Assembly (NCBI RefSeq): GCF_964019385.1
Contig: NC_088655.1
Span: forward strand, 9,859,630 to 9,923,629
DNA from: Sycon ciliatum
Lineage: Eukaryota; Porifera; Calcarea; Leucosolenida; Sycettidae
Direction: 5' to 3'
Length of the DNA: 64,000 bases
Positions 18,501 to 28,131 of the stretch are shown here, piece by piece (position 1 is the stretch's first letter; each line of letters starts with the position of its first letter). Position numbers and translations under genes: made by a program. The notes beneath the pieces are model-generated. The model searched no databases. It was not told the origin of the DNA and saw only the letters and a program-made list of their open reading frames with translations.

Positions 18501-21108
18501 TCAGAAAGTGCAACAACTTTTCACAAAACTTACAGAGCATCGGAATGCTATTCTAACCTTGTACAGTCAACTTCGCTTATAACGACTGCGGATGTAACGA
18601 CAATTCGTGAATAACGACAGAATTTCCATGCCCAGAGCAAAGTCCCATCAAACTGTAACACGTATAGGGTATCAGGACGCTTCGCGAATAAGGACACTTT
18701 TCGGATGCCCCGCCGAGTGTCGTTGTACGCAAAGTTGACTGTACACTCATTTTGCATACCAGCTCGGAACGATGCCACAGATGCCCCCCCCCCCCCCCCC
18801 CCCCCCCGTAATAAAACTCACCATTTCGCCGTGGTGGTAGCGTAGGTAGCGCTGCAGGCTTACTCCGGCCAGCCAACCTATGTTGACGAGTACCTTGGAC
18901 TTTGTCTCGTTGCAGTAGAACGGCACAACCACCTGTGACAGAAAGCAAGGCACCAGCAGCACTCAGCAAGATTGAGGTGAAATTTGAAACGTTTCGCTGA
19001 GTGCTCCAACTACGAAAAGTAGCGGGCAATGCGTAATGCAGCAGCACTAGAGCAGCCTACCGAGAATGCTCAACAAGACGAAAGCCGCGGAGCATAATAC
19101 CCAATGCTGTAATGTAGAGCATGTGTACTACGAGACAGAGAAGTTCAACATTACTACATTATCATCACAGACGGCAGAGCACTTGTCCGTATTAGTACTA
19201 TAAGTCGCAAATTGCAAACATAACGCAGGGGCGCCACAAGGCAGTGGGGACTGGTACGACCGGAGGTTGCCCCCCCCCCCCCCCCCGGGAAAAAATCGGA
19301 TTTTTCGGCCAACAGCAATAGGGCACGTTTTAGCGCTCTTTTTTGGGTTTTTTAATAGATGAATTGGGCGGACCATAATGGATGAAAAGTGGTACGACCA
19401 TGCGACCATGACCGTGTGTGACGCTCCAGGTACTGCACATACTAGAAAAGCAGAAATTTTCGGTGATGTAATATTTTCGGCATTCTCCAAAACCGGCGGT
19501 TCGATGGAGGGAAACTTTCGGTAAACCCACTTTCCAGGTAAGTGAAGTACTACATTATAGTACCGAAATTTTCAGTAAAAATTTCGGCACTGAAGTTACT
19601 GAAAATAAAACACCACCGAAAATTTCTGACTTTACAGTATGAGGCATAATTTACTTCCTCGTTACCGGTATATTTACATGTGTTGCAGTACCTGGTAGCC
19701 GGACACGTGTGTGAACGGGTTGACGACCTGGCTCATGAAGCCGCTCTGATCGGCCGCAAGGAGAGTCTTGAACAAGACGGGACCGACGAGTACAGTCTCG
19801 CCCCGGACAAAGCGCCCAGTGAACCGTGCCAGTTCCTTGCCGGTCAGTAACTCCAAGCTGAAGTGGAGGCAAACGATGGCATAAGAACATGTTGCAATAG
19901 AAGGATCCACAAGCGGGATTCGAACCCAGCACCCCTGTCTTTCCGGGACAGTGCCCTACCGATTAGGCTACTAATACCCCCCCCCCCCCCCATTGGGGAT
20001 CACACACACCCGTGGGTCCTTCTTGCTACAAACAGACAAACCCGTAACTTAGTACTATAATTGTAGTAACCATGAACGGCCACCGTGTTCTGGTCAGCAA
20101 AGTGTGGCGGAAGGTTGCCTACAAGGGAGGGTCTGCAAATGTGAAAAGAGCACATTTCTACTTTTTTAAATGTCAGGGTTCCGGGCGGATGCCGGAACGA
20201 TCGATTTGTGGCCGAATTTTCGCTGTGTGAACAAACAAAAAAACACAATAATAAGAATGGGGGTGTGCTATCAGAGTGCCCCCCCCCCCCCCCCCCCTAC
20301 TCCCCTTGCCTACAAGAACCCTGTATGTTTACGGAATTCAAAACTCACCTCTTTACGTCGTCCCCCTACCACTCTAATGTAAGCCATGCATACGGTCCCA
20401 AATGATTGCGTGTCTCGGATCGGGGGGGGGTATAATACTCTTCATCAATAGCGATAATCGGACCCAAACAATGTTGTTACTGCCAACGCTTCTATGCCTT
20501 CCGTGAAGTATGGGCCATTTGTGCGCGTGCTCGCCCAGGAGCATTTGCACAACTTCCAAATTCAGGGCGCCACTTTGAGTCGGACTTGACCTAGCATGGC
20601 TACCGATCTACAAACAGATGAAGGGAACATGCCACGAACAGGAGTGAGAACATTGCAACTGCTTTTCGGTGAAAGCGTTCTCAGTGCTTGTACGTGCAGT
20701 TGCCCATGCCAGGATAGTCCGGGCGATGGGTGTTTAGAATATGGGTACGGGTAAGCCTCACCTTGCTGGCATGGGTACTTCGTTCTGGTTCGGCACATTC
20801 GTCTTCGACATATCACTCCACAAGTCCGCCAATATCGGCCCCGACAACACACTGGCAAGCACAACGACTATCGCCGCGCCGACCATCTTGAGCCACAGGT
20901 GGCGCCACTTTGTGGCAAGCTCCGGCGGCAGATCCGAAAGTGGCCAGGACGAGGAAAAGCGACGGAAGACGGCATGGCTAGCGCCAGACGTGGACGCGGA
21001 GCTGCCAGGGTACGAGGTCTGACATCGCGGCGAGTCCGCCCGAGTGCACCGTTGCCGTGCTAACGCGGATACGGATCGAATCGCTAGTGCCGTGCCAGGG
21101 ATGTGCAT
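11605..21108 (-). CDS. SURF1-like mitochondrial membrane protein (tentative), 6 exons, complete
   Basis: Exons in gene order: 21108-20762, 19857-19692, 18932-18822, 17577-17424, 15408-15246, 11770-11605. All are GT-AG with matching phases, 368 residues from the chosen ATG. That start (MHIPGTALAIR..) gives an Arg/Ser-rich, acid-free N-terminus like a mitochondrial presequence; in-frame starts further upstream to about 21231 cannot be excluded. A hydrophobic helix follows around residues 78-98. Then comes a block resembling SURF1/Shy1, the cytochrome c oxidase assembly factor: VPMPA, a ..FTGRF..ETVLVGP segment, SGYQVVVPF and VLVNIGWLAG. The C-terminal half has a second hydrophobic helix (exon 6) and a Lys/Arg-rich end. 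The canonical GGQT..N.HL motif of SURF1 is not seen, so this is either a diverged SURF1 or a different two-helix protein. Confidence 0.6.
11862..12032. repeat. (CA)n microsatellite with CACTCACTCACA interruptions
   Basis: Long CA array. In the transcript it is (UG)n, about 90 bases upstream of the last 3' splice site of the SURF1-like gene. Confidence 0.95.
12256..12840. mobile_element. 585-bp PIF/Harbinger-like MITE, GGCCACAC family copy 1
   Basis: Ends GGCCACACCAAGTTATTTC and the imperfect inverse of the same, with subterminal CTATGTTTCGCGTCACCCGC. TTA precedes the left end; CTA follows the right end (one mismatch). Related to 13550-13963 and 41394-41785. Confidence 0.75.
12949..13254. mobile_element. 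306-bp inverted-repeat element
   Basis: Arms AGGTGGCTGGGGCGGTACAA and its inverse, extending about 60 bp inward through GTCAAAAT/TGCATTTT complementarity. No coding sequence; flanked by AT-rich sequence. Confidence 0.75.
13550..13963. mobile_element. 414-bp PIF/Harbinger-like MITE, GGCCACAC family copy 2
   Basis: Ends GGCCACGCCGTTTTTTTC and inverse, perfect TTA on both sides. TTA/TWA duplications and GG-starting inverted ends are typical of PIF/Harbinger elements. Confidence 0.85.
15037..15222. mobile_element. 186-bp MITE, CAGTTGCGCTCACNGAAAT family copy 1
   Basis: Ends CAGTTGCGCTCACGGAAATC and GATTTCACTGAGCGCAATTG. The interior GCTGGCGCCCTGGA..CAGTT and CAGCCGCATTC are shared with 42537-42721 in gene 4. 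Confidence 0.8.
15490..15570. repeat. (GA)n(CA)n microsatellite
   Basis: AG tract running into an AC tract, upstream of the SURF1-like exon 5 acceptor (15409). Confidence 0.9.
16363..16963. repeat. 20-bp minisatellite derived from the MITE terminal motif
   Basis: About 30 copies of TAAGCCGCCGCACTGGAGTG, with 17-bp variants lacking one CCG-type triplet and some TCC variants. Left units carry GAGTGTAA and right units (from about 16757) carry GAGTATAA. The unit is the subterminal sequence of the host MITE (CCGGAGTATAAGCCGCAC) in tandem. All three minus frames are open through it, but only as repeat translation. Confidence 0.95.
17008..17273. mobile_element. 266-bp TA-flanked MITE, GAGAGGTTC family copy 1
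   Basis: Ends GAGAGGTTCTGCAAAACGAA and perfect inverse, TA on both sides. Nested inside the minisatellite-bearing MITE. Confidence 0.85.
17599..18142. mobile_element. 544-bp element with CCGTATTTTCG ends
   Basis: Ends CCGTATTTTCGGACATTAGC and the imperfect inverse of CCGTATTTTCGCCAATA; GCGCC motifs recur just inside. Lies in SURF1-like intron 3. The ends resemble those of the 43914-44296 element. Confidence 0.6.
18564..18741. mobile_element. 178-bp TA-flanked MITE, CAGTCAACTTCGCTTATAAC family copy 1
   Basis: Ends CAGTCAACTTCGCTTATAAC and imperfect inverse, TA on both sides. It lies in intron 3, its end 80 bp from the exon 3 donor. Same family as 31230-31417. Confidence 0.85.
18990..19112 (-). 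repeat. Retrozyme-related repeat fragment without ribozyme core
   Basis: The minus strand reads TACAGCATTGGGTATTATGC and on to GCATTGCCCGCTACTTTT, closely matching the non-ribozyme part of the repeat at 26942-27272. It breaks off where the hammerhead strand would begin. It lies in intron 2 of the SURF1-like gene, sense to that gene. Confidence 0.7.
19905..19975 (-). repeat. tRNA-like pseudogene or SINE head
   Basis: The minus strand has an A box (AGCCTAATCGGTAGGGCAC), a CTGTC/GACAG stem with a 7-base loop (CCGGAAA) and a B box (GGTTCGAATCC). The loop lacks U33, and the anticodon would be GGA with only a short variable region, so a functional tRNA is unlikely. A C run (19976-19990) adjoins it; the SURF1-like exon 2 acceptor is 48 bp away. 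Confidence 0.6.
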
Positions 21109-21401
21109 CCGTGCCAGGTGTCCCTGTGTTGTAATGTTCTGCATACAGCTTGGCAGAATGGCTGAGCATCCGCCTGCCGCCGCTCTCCTAGGTGATGTAG
21201 TGTACGCTAGAGGAGAATAACACCGCTGCATGAAGAGACCGAGCACTGCGTTACCACATGGTGTCGGTGTAGAGGTGATCGTCTGCGCCGGTCCCGACAA
21301 GCGACACGTCCTCAGCAGGGTTGTCATGGTACGTCAGCGGTCAGGCTACTCCTTCATCAACTGGGTTTTTTCTCTGGTACATGGATTTGCATCAACACAC
21401 A

Positions 21402-21610
21402 CAACATGCATGCAAGCACACACACATGCACGCACGGACACACGCACGCACACGCACGGACACACGCACGCACACACACACACACACGCACACACACACA
21501 CACACACACGCATGGCAAGCGCGCGCGCGCACACACACACACACACACACAAGTGAAAGCAAGCACACACACATATACATACATGTACACACACGCATAC
21601 GCATGCATGC
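21402..21610. repeat. (CA)n/CACG-rich microsatellite
   Basis: Mixed ACAC, CACG and GCGC tract upstream of the SURF1-like gene. A G18 run follows at 21677-21694. Confidence 0.9.
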
Positions 21611-21762
21611 ACGCACACAATCATACTGTACATTGCTGGGGCTACTCATAGCTGGACGTTGGCTAAGTGTGTGTGGGGGGGGGGGGGGGGGGGGAGTCTC
21701 CTCAGGAACAGGGAGAAAGATTAGTATTCAGACAGAATCTTGGAAAGATGGCTCAATTGGCC

Positions 21763-22115
21763 TTGGGGGTTTGCATGCCAAATGTCACTAAAAGTGCCAT
21801 TTCGTTCTTATAAAAGCACGGATGAACACGATTGGACGATAATGTTGTAGTCTTTAGGACGCTGAGTCAACTGGTTTTGGTCCGAGAAGGCTGCGATGCA
21901 GCATTCGGCCCTTATTCCCAATCGAACACGGTTGAGTAAGCGGTCACGTGCTCATGCGTACAATAGTCGCCTGGTCACCGTGCCCCCCAGGCCACAACTT
22001 ACAGCCTATGTGGGCGCGTTCCTGTCACTCGAGTTGAACCATTGAACCTGTGACTTGACCCTTAGTGTGAAAGTTGTAGCCAGCAGGGACAGTGACCAGG
22101 TCACCAGTGTACGCA
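21763..22115. mobile_element. Diverged partial copy of the TTAA foldback element
   Basis: Shares AATGTCACTAAAAG, TTATAAAAGCACGGATGA, TTGTAGTCTTTAGGACGC and ACCAGGTCACC with the 32719-34008 foldback, but is heavily substituted. Confidence 0.7.
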
Positions 22116-22370
22116 TACAGATTTTCTTTCATTCTCCTGGGTGGTTACCAACAGCCAGTGCATGCCGGAGTATGTGGTGGCATGTGTTTGCGGGGGGAAA
22201 ATGAAAAAAAGATCAAAAAGTAGGGATTGGCTGGGCACAACAAAAAGCCACTTCATAGCTGTGTGGTGTAGACCAGGCTGAATAGTGGCGGTCAATTCTT
22301 CAGCCCGGCAAGCTGTTGAATGGTGCAATCCCAGTACAAGTTGCTATGGCTTCTGCTGTACCATTGCTAT

Positions 22371-23740
22371 TGTAACGGAATCTCAGCCATTCCGTTCCCC
22401 GGGACACAGGACACGAAGGACAAGACTGGTTTGTATTACATTATTTATATTGACAAGACGGAAAAGCAAACTACTCTGACAGAGACGAACAAGAAGACTG
22501 ACAAAAGGACTCTCGACTACAAAATCGCGCATGCTCATATCACACATGCACGCGACTAGACGAGACAGTTTGGGGAATGCCATCACACAGGAAAACAACA
22601 CATCATTTCACAACACCTGCCCCCTTGATGACATTCCACAAAATAATAAACTGACACCACGTTCCACATGCACAACAGCAAAAGGAACCACAGCAGAACA
22701 GAAAAACGAAAACCAACCATCAACCTAGAGCCGACGCTCTAAAATAATATCCGGGCCACGAAACAGGGCCAAACAAAAACCTAGAGCCGACGCTCTACAA
22801 CCAGGCCACGCCACACAAGGCCAACCGAAACACGGGAGCCGAAGCTCCAACAAAATAATAACATGCGCACAGCTTCACCAAATAAATCTACAACAAAAAC
22901 ACTGGAGAACAACAGAACGAATAGAAGAGCAACAGACCGACAACAACCAAACTGAAACAACACAGCAACAAGCAACAAACTGAACAGAGAGAGAACAATA
23001 CAGCGAGCAAGACAACAAGACGAACAACAAGGACGACACACAGTCGGTGACGCCAGACTCGTCCACTGTCCTCTGGCGAGCCACGGCCACACGCTCCGTC
23101 GCGGTTCCTGCCATCTCAGGCTCCAGTCCACAGTGACTGTTCTAGTCCATCACCTTCTCTGCCTCCTCTCCGCGTCGTCTTCCGCTCCCACCAGCTCTTC
23201 ACCTCCTCCGCTCCCACGCTCTGTTTACTTCAAAGTAACAGTTACTTCGTTGTTGACGACGACGACGAACAGACTCACTACGAACTAACTCATCCTCTGC
23301 GTCCCGGGTTTCGGCACCAACTTGTAACGGAACGACACTTCACACTGAAGTCGCACACAGCACACACTGAGCCACACGTCAACATCTTGATAGAGAGCTA
23401 GAAGATACGTTCCATTGACTTTGTAGAGTGGGACGAACAACAATGAAGACGAAAGCCAAAAAACCACGAGAACGCAAAGCGCTCCGGAAACGGTCTTCCA
23501 GTACGCATGTACGCGCACGCTGCGTATGTGTACGGCAGAGCAACGCCTGCGGCGTCGCGGCTGGACGGCCGCGGCTCAAACAAAAGTGCAAAGCAGGCAT
23601 GCACAAATCAATGCTACGCAAACGAGAAAGAAACAAACAGTCTTCGAATAAATCAGAGAGAAGTAATGTGCTGCAATCAAAGTAGACCGGCACAGGACAT
23701 CACCAGACAAGAAAGACAAGAAAGACATTTATGCAGATAG
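22371..23740 (-). mobile_element. Possible degenerate LTR-retroelement remnant
   Basis: On the minus strand a primer-binding-site-like TGGTGCCGAAACCCGGGAC (23319-23301) lies 3 bp after a segment ending TTCCGTTACA (complement starts at 23323). TTCCGTTACA occurs again at 22380-22371, where a 3' LTR would end. The two candidate LTR segments do not otherwise match, and the interior has only a short frame starting at 23114 and no pol motifs. The region also shows strong strand asymmetry (A/C-rich on the plus strand). Confidence 0.35.
22730..22847. repeat. Three spaced mini-hairpins
   Basis: AGAGC-CGAC-GCTCT occurs at 22730-22743 and again at 22784-22797, followed by GGAGC-CGAA-GCTCC near 22834-22847. 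Each is a 5-bp stem with a 4-base loop. They lie inside the possible LTR-element remnant. Confidence 0.6.
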
Positions 23741-23853
23741 GCGAGGTGCAGTGAAACAGATAAGCTATTGTTGATGATGTTATTACATGTTACCAAAGTG
23801 ACACATTTCCTTACACTATCATCGCTTCTGGCGATGGGTGTCAAGAGGTCAAC

Positions 23854-23888
<35 letters not shown>

Positions 23889-23944
23889 GCCGGTTCCGAC
23901 TAGTCTCGCATCTGGAGCGCCATCAGGTGGCGTGAGTCTCTCTG

Positions 23945-24027
<83 letters not shown>
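23854..24027. repeat. (TG)n and (TC)n microsatellites
   Basis: (TG)n at 23854-23887, and (TC)n from about 23941 to 24027 with one AGTCTC interruption. Confidence 0.95.
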
Positions 24028-24035
<8 letters not shown>

Positions 24036-24244
24036 GCTGCCTCTCCAGGGCCCACGTGGACCTTGTGGTAGTGGCTCTACTGGGCAGGTGTCTGTGTATG
24101 CGTGCGTGTGTTGGTTTGTGCTCACATGTAGCCAGCCGTGACACGTGCTGCCACTCCACACAAAACAGCTCAAACGATGATGTAATGGAATGACATCATC
24201 GCGCATTTCGCATGGAGTAGCGAGTCTGGCGACACGGCGAGCCA

Positions 24245-24446
<202 letters not shown>

Positions 24447-24482
24447 CCTTGCAACCTGTTGAATGGTGCAATCCCAGCACTA

Positions 24483-26337
24483 CAGTGCGTTTTTTTTAAA
24501 CAGACATTTGTCGATTTTGATTTTTTAGTTTGTTCTCATTCCAAATTTGAAATTTTTTCTTCACAGCTGCGTTTGTGTGGGTCTTGGATCGAAGAAAATT
24601 AAGTTTGGGAATCGGAATAATAATAATTGTCAAAGTTAGATATTCGGCCGGGTTTTGCCTGAAAATCCGGTTTTAAATGGTTTTCAGTGGGTTTTGATTT
24701 TAAAACGAAAGTTTTAGCCAGGAAAGCTCATCACGTGCATGGTGTCCGCCAGAGTTCGAATCCAGTACAGTTCATCTTGATTCTTTTTTTCTCTTCTTTT
24801 TCGGTACAGCGCATGCATGTACATGTACATGACTGTGCAGTTGTGCTGTCTGCAGTTCTCCTAACCTTCGTAGGAAACCAGTAAGTCGTGGCTTTTCACG
24901 ACTTACTGTGGCAAACTGTACTGAATAATTCAAATGCTGTATTGCAAATAGCTCAATAAATCAAAACATTCCAGCATGCATGTAGGAAACTTCCCTCGAT
25001 CCCTGAAAGAATGCAGTGAAAATTCAACCACCACAACAAATCACAAGGGCAATTCACACAGCACCCATAAAGAGACTGAAAGGAAGCACTACATGAGCGC
25101 TTTTACAAACACACACACACACACACAAACACACAATGCAAATAGGTCACAGTTGTGTCTGGTTCAACATCTGCGAATAGTAGAAGATCAGCGAGCGTCG
25201 AAACGGCCCCAATAATTCCGTGTTTTGTGTTGCACTTGTGACAACAGTATTACACAGTGAACAGATGTGCTAGGACAGCCGACGACGTATATCATCGTTG
25301 GCGTCGGCCTCGTCGGTCTTCAGTCACGAACACATCGGCGCAGTTTTTCACGAATCCGTCCCGTCCACCAGTATGCAGAACAATAAAGCACTTGCCTTTA
25401 CCTGATGGTGCTTCATTTGGTTGCTTGCCTATACACTCCTGTCACCACTGTCGGATCACCTCCTAGTAACTGTGTGACGCGCATTGACCCACGTCTCATC
25501 CAGGTACATGTATGTCTCACTGACACAGGTAGCGATGCCGCCATGACACAATCCCGTGCCGTTCCATCATCATGTGTGTGATACCTCTGGTCTTGCCACA
25601 CTGGAATCCCATGGAACGCAACATTTTCCAAGAGCTAGTTTTGCTCATGTCTGGAAAATCGTCGATGCTTTCTATGCAGCGGGCAGGAACTTTGTCCAGT
25701 GTTGGGTGCTCCTTCGCAGCATAGAATCCGTAAATTACTTCTTTACATACAGTCCAAAGCAAATCCGTCAGGGTTGAGTGGTTTTATGGCACGAGTCTTA
25801 CATTGGGGATTGTCACTCTCGTCACCTTCATCACTGGAGACAGACAAGACCAACGCAGCACGCTGATTTTCGCCGTCAGCATCCCTGGTACATCTGTTCA
25901 TGGTGGAAATGCTGACGCCACACGCAACAGCAGCATGACGAATGGAATACTTGGGACCAATTCGATGCCCAGCCATTGTTCTCCTCGTCTTCGCAAAGAT
26001 TGTAAAACAGACACCACCATGTAGATTCTCTATCATGGCCCGCTCACGCTTTGTTATATGTGGCATGTCGAGAGAACAAGTTGCCACGAACGAAAAGACA
26101 CTCGAGAAAAAGCAAAATAGGGCCACAGATCATGAGAGCAGTCAGCAACAAAATGATTCCTCCAGCCACGAGGAGCTCGAAGGACACTCTGAACGAAACG
26201 GCGAAATGCCACGAGTCACACCTGGTTTTCGAATTTCGCGCGCAGATTTTCGTGACGCAACTCGCATGACATTTTCTCAAAAGTGGCCTTGAGTACGTTC
26301 TCAAGGATTTCAGAGTCTATTATAAAAAAACGCACTG
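24483..26337 (-). mobile_element. 1855-bp Tc1/mariner-type transposon with decayed transposase
   Basis: Ends CAGTGCGTTTTTTT and its inverse, each flanked by TA (24481-24482, 26338-26339). CAGT ends and a TA duplication define the Tc1/mariner superfamily. The interior contains a transposase pseudogene on the minus strand (25240-26066). A related sequence at 22313-22360 reads through the insertion point without the element. Confidence 0.85.
25240..26066 (-). pseudogene. IS630/Tc1-type DDE transposase pseudogene
   Basis: Recognisable pieces in order on the minus strand: an N-terminal helix-turn-helix-like region from the ATG at 26066 (MPHITKRERAMIENLH.. VACGVSISTMNR); KTSSWKMLRSMGF and MMMERHGIVSWRHRYL in a second frame; YLDETWVNARHT near 25515-25480, holding the first catalytic Asp; and GKGKCFIVLHTGGRDGF near 25400-25350 in a third frame. 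Frames shift at about 25750 and about 25520, and a short conserved stretch before YLDETW is missing. The last catalytic Asp/Glu is not found. Dead copy. Confidence 0.75.
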
Positions 26338-26492
26338 TAGTTGCTATGTCTAACATAGCTGTTCGCTATCATTGCTTCTGCAATGGGCAGGTCTGAGGTC
26401 TGAGGTGTGTTTGCGACCGTGCGTGCGTGTGTGCTGCACATCCTACAGAGCACGCCGATGTTGATGACGCACACGTACGCACATACATGCAG

Positions 26493-26680
26493 TACAGCCA
26501 GACCTCACTTAACCGCACACGTCCGTTTTCCACGAAAAAGTATCCGGATAGGCGAGGGAACCGGATAATCGAACACACATACCGTATGTATGCATGGCAT
26601 ATGCTGTAAATCGGCATCCAGCGATTTTCTTTAGGATGGTGAGGGATCCGGATAAAAGAAGACTGTTTTTTTTTACTATG
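26493..26680. mobile_element. Possible Tigger-like MITE fragment
   Basis: CAGCCAGACCTCACTTAACC after a TA, followed by ATCCGGATA and GGATAATCGAAC motifs recurring in both orientations. I cannot find a matching right end, so this is one end only. Confidence 0.35.
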
Positions 26681-27062
26681 TTCACATACCCAGCTCGAAA
26701 AGAATAATGAAAGACAATGGAGACCATTAGCAAACCGCCACGCGTACAGTCGAACGATTGGAAAGCTCCGATTTCCAATCGTCAAAGCATGCACAGCACG
26801 AAGCCGTACGCTGAACCATTTAGGGACGTGATGCGGGTGATGCGTGATGCAACCGGAATCGTGATCACCCGTTGGGGCTGCTCGGGTTTTGCCGTGTGTG
26901 TTAGGTCGCGGTGGCGACGCACTAGTGAACATTTGAATATGAATCACGCAATGCCCGCTACTTTTTGTAGTTTGAGCACTCTGGCGCTAGAACGACGAGC
27001 TATCTTAATGTCTGTGGTGCCTCCTTTGCACCATGGCTGGTAGCTCGGCCTATTTAGCTCGT

Positions 27063-27112
27063 AGCTGTACTGATGAGGCCGTTATGGCCGAAACAGCTTG
27101 CTGTCTACAGCA
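27063..27112 (+). ncRNA. Type I hammerhead ribozyme 1 (retrozyme-like repeat)
   Basis: CTGATGA at 27070-27076; stem II GGCC-GTTAT-GGCC; GAAA at 27090-27093; stem III (A)CAGC-TT-GCTG(T); cleavage position C27105 preceded by U. Stem I pairs GCTGTA with TACAGC, six perfect pairs. All conserved core bases (CUGANGA, GAAA, UH) are present. Confidence 0.9.
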
Positions 27113-27211
27113 TTGGGTATTACGCTCCTCGGCTTTGGCCTTGTTGAGCACTCTCAGTAGTCTGCTCTAGTGCTGCTGCATCACGCAATGCCCGCTACTT
27201 TTTTAGCTCGT

Positions 27212-27260
27212 AGCTGTACTGATGAGGCCTTTATGGCCGAAACAGCTTGCTGTCTACTGC
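27212..27260 (+). ncRNA. Type I hammerhead ribozyme 2 (retrozyme-like repeat)
   Basis: Same core as ribozyme 1: CTGATGA at 27219-27225, stem II GGCC-TTTAT-GGCC, GAAA, CAGC-TT-GCTG, cleavage after C27254. Stem I keeps GTA/TAC plus one more pair, with a U-U mismatch, so it is slightly weaker. Confidence 0.85.
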
Positions 27261-27662
27261 ATTGGGAATACGAATATAATAAAATTAATGTAAGCTATTT
27301 ACCTGTTCAATGTCACAACATTGATTTTAGTTGTCCGCGAGTGATCACCTTCCTCGAGTCGCTGCTTCACAGCACTACAAAGTAGTTGCCGTTTTCACAC
27401 CAGAATTATTCCTCTGTCGACGTAGACAGGCGAGAATGCCAGGGGATCGCTTAGAGTGCAGCTCGAGTTGCCAGCCAAACCTCGCTCTGTCTTCGTTGCA
27501 GTTTGGTCACCATTCAAGACCCTTATTTCTCCTTGGCTCATCACAGAGCCTTGACCACTCTCACAAAACTTCTGCTACGAGACTCGTAGACTTAGGCTAG
27601 GGTCTACTAATAGTTAGACTATTATGGTCTTCGCTTCGCAGATATCATCAACAATAATAATA

Positions 27663-28131
27663 ATTACCCATATAAAAACCGCTCTGTGAGCGGTTCTGAA
27701 AAACCTCTACTGGTGCAGCCCCGTCGTAAAAGTAAGAAATTAGAACTGGCGCATTGTCCTCCCAAATGTGAACTGATCCACCTAAATCGCGATTGACGGG
27801 ACCCGAACGCACCAGTAGCACGAGGTTCCTACCTGTGGATGCAGCTGGGGACGCTGGTCCATAGCCAAAGCCAAAGCGGCAAAGGTGGGCTTCGGGCCGG
27901 GGTAGATCTAAGTGTTGTATGGTAACTTGATCAGCGCCGACGCCGGCTGTGATCCTGTGCCCTCCCGACCTCGTGCTACTGGTGCGTTCGGGTCCCGTCA
28001 ATCGCGATTTAGGTGGATCAGTTCACATTTGGGAGGACAATGCGCCAGTTCTAATTTCTTACTTTTACGACGGGGCTGCACCAGTAGAGGTTTTTCAGAA
28101 CCGCTCACAGAGCGGTTTTTATATGGGTAAT
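27663..28131. mobile_element. Foldback element with 164-bp near-perfect arms
   Basis: Arms 27663-27826 and 27968-28131 are inverted copies with almost no differences, around a 141-bp spacer. Each arm ends in ATTACCCATATAAAAACCGC and carries its own small palindrome ACCGCTCTGTGAGCGGT. No conserved protein. Near-identity of the arms suggests youth or gene conversion. Confidence 0.9.

Larger units (their letters stand above)
26942..27272 (+). mobile_element. Retrozyme-like tandem repeat with two hammerhead ribozymes
   Basis: The segment TCACGCAATGCCCGCTACTT occurs at 26943 and 27181, each time leading into a complete hammerhead motif. The distance between the two predicted cleavage sites (after 27105 and after 27254) is 149 bp, the monomer length. 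The first unit carries about 88 bp of extra sequence before its ribozyme. Small tandem repeats with type I hammerheads and no open frame match animal retrozymes, non-autonomous elements thought to spread through circular RNA. No protein-coding frame is present. Confidence 0.75.

Noticed and set aside
19905..19975. Functional tRNA-Ser(GGA)
   Set aside because: The stem-loop forms but U33 is missing and there is no long variable arm, so it is treated as a SINE head or pseudogene.
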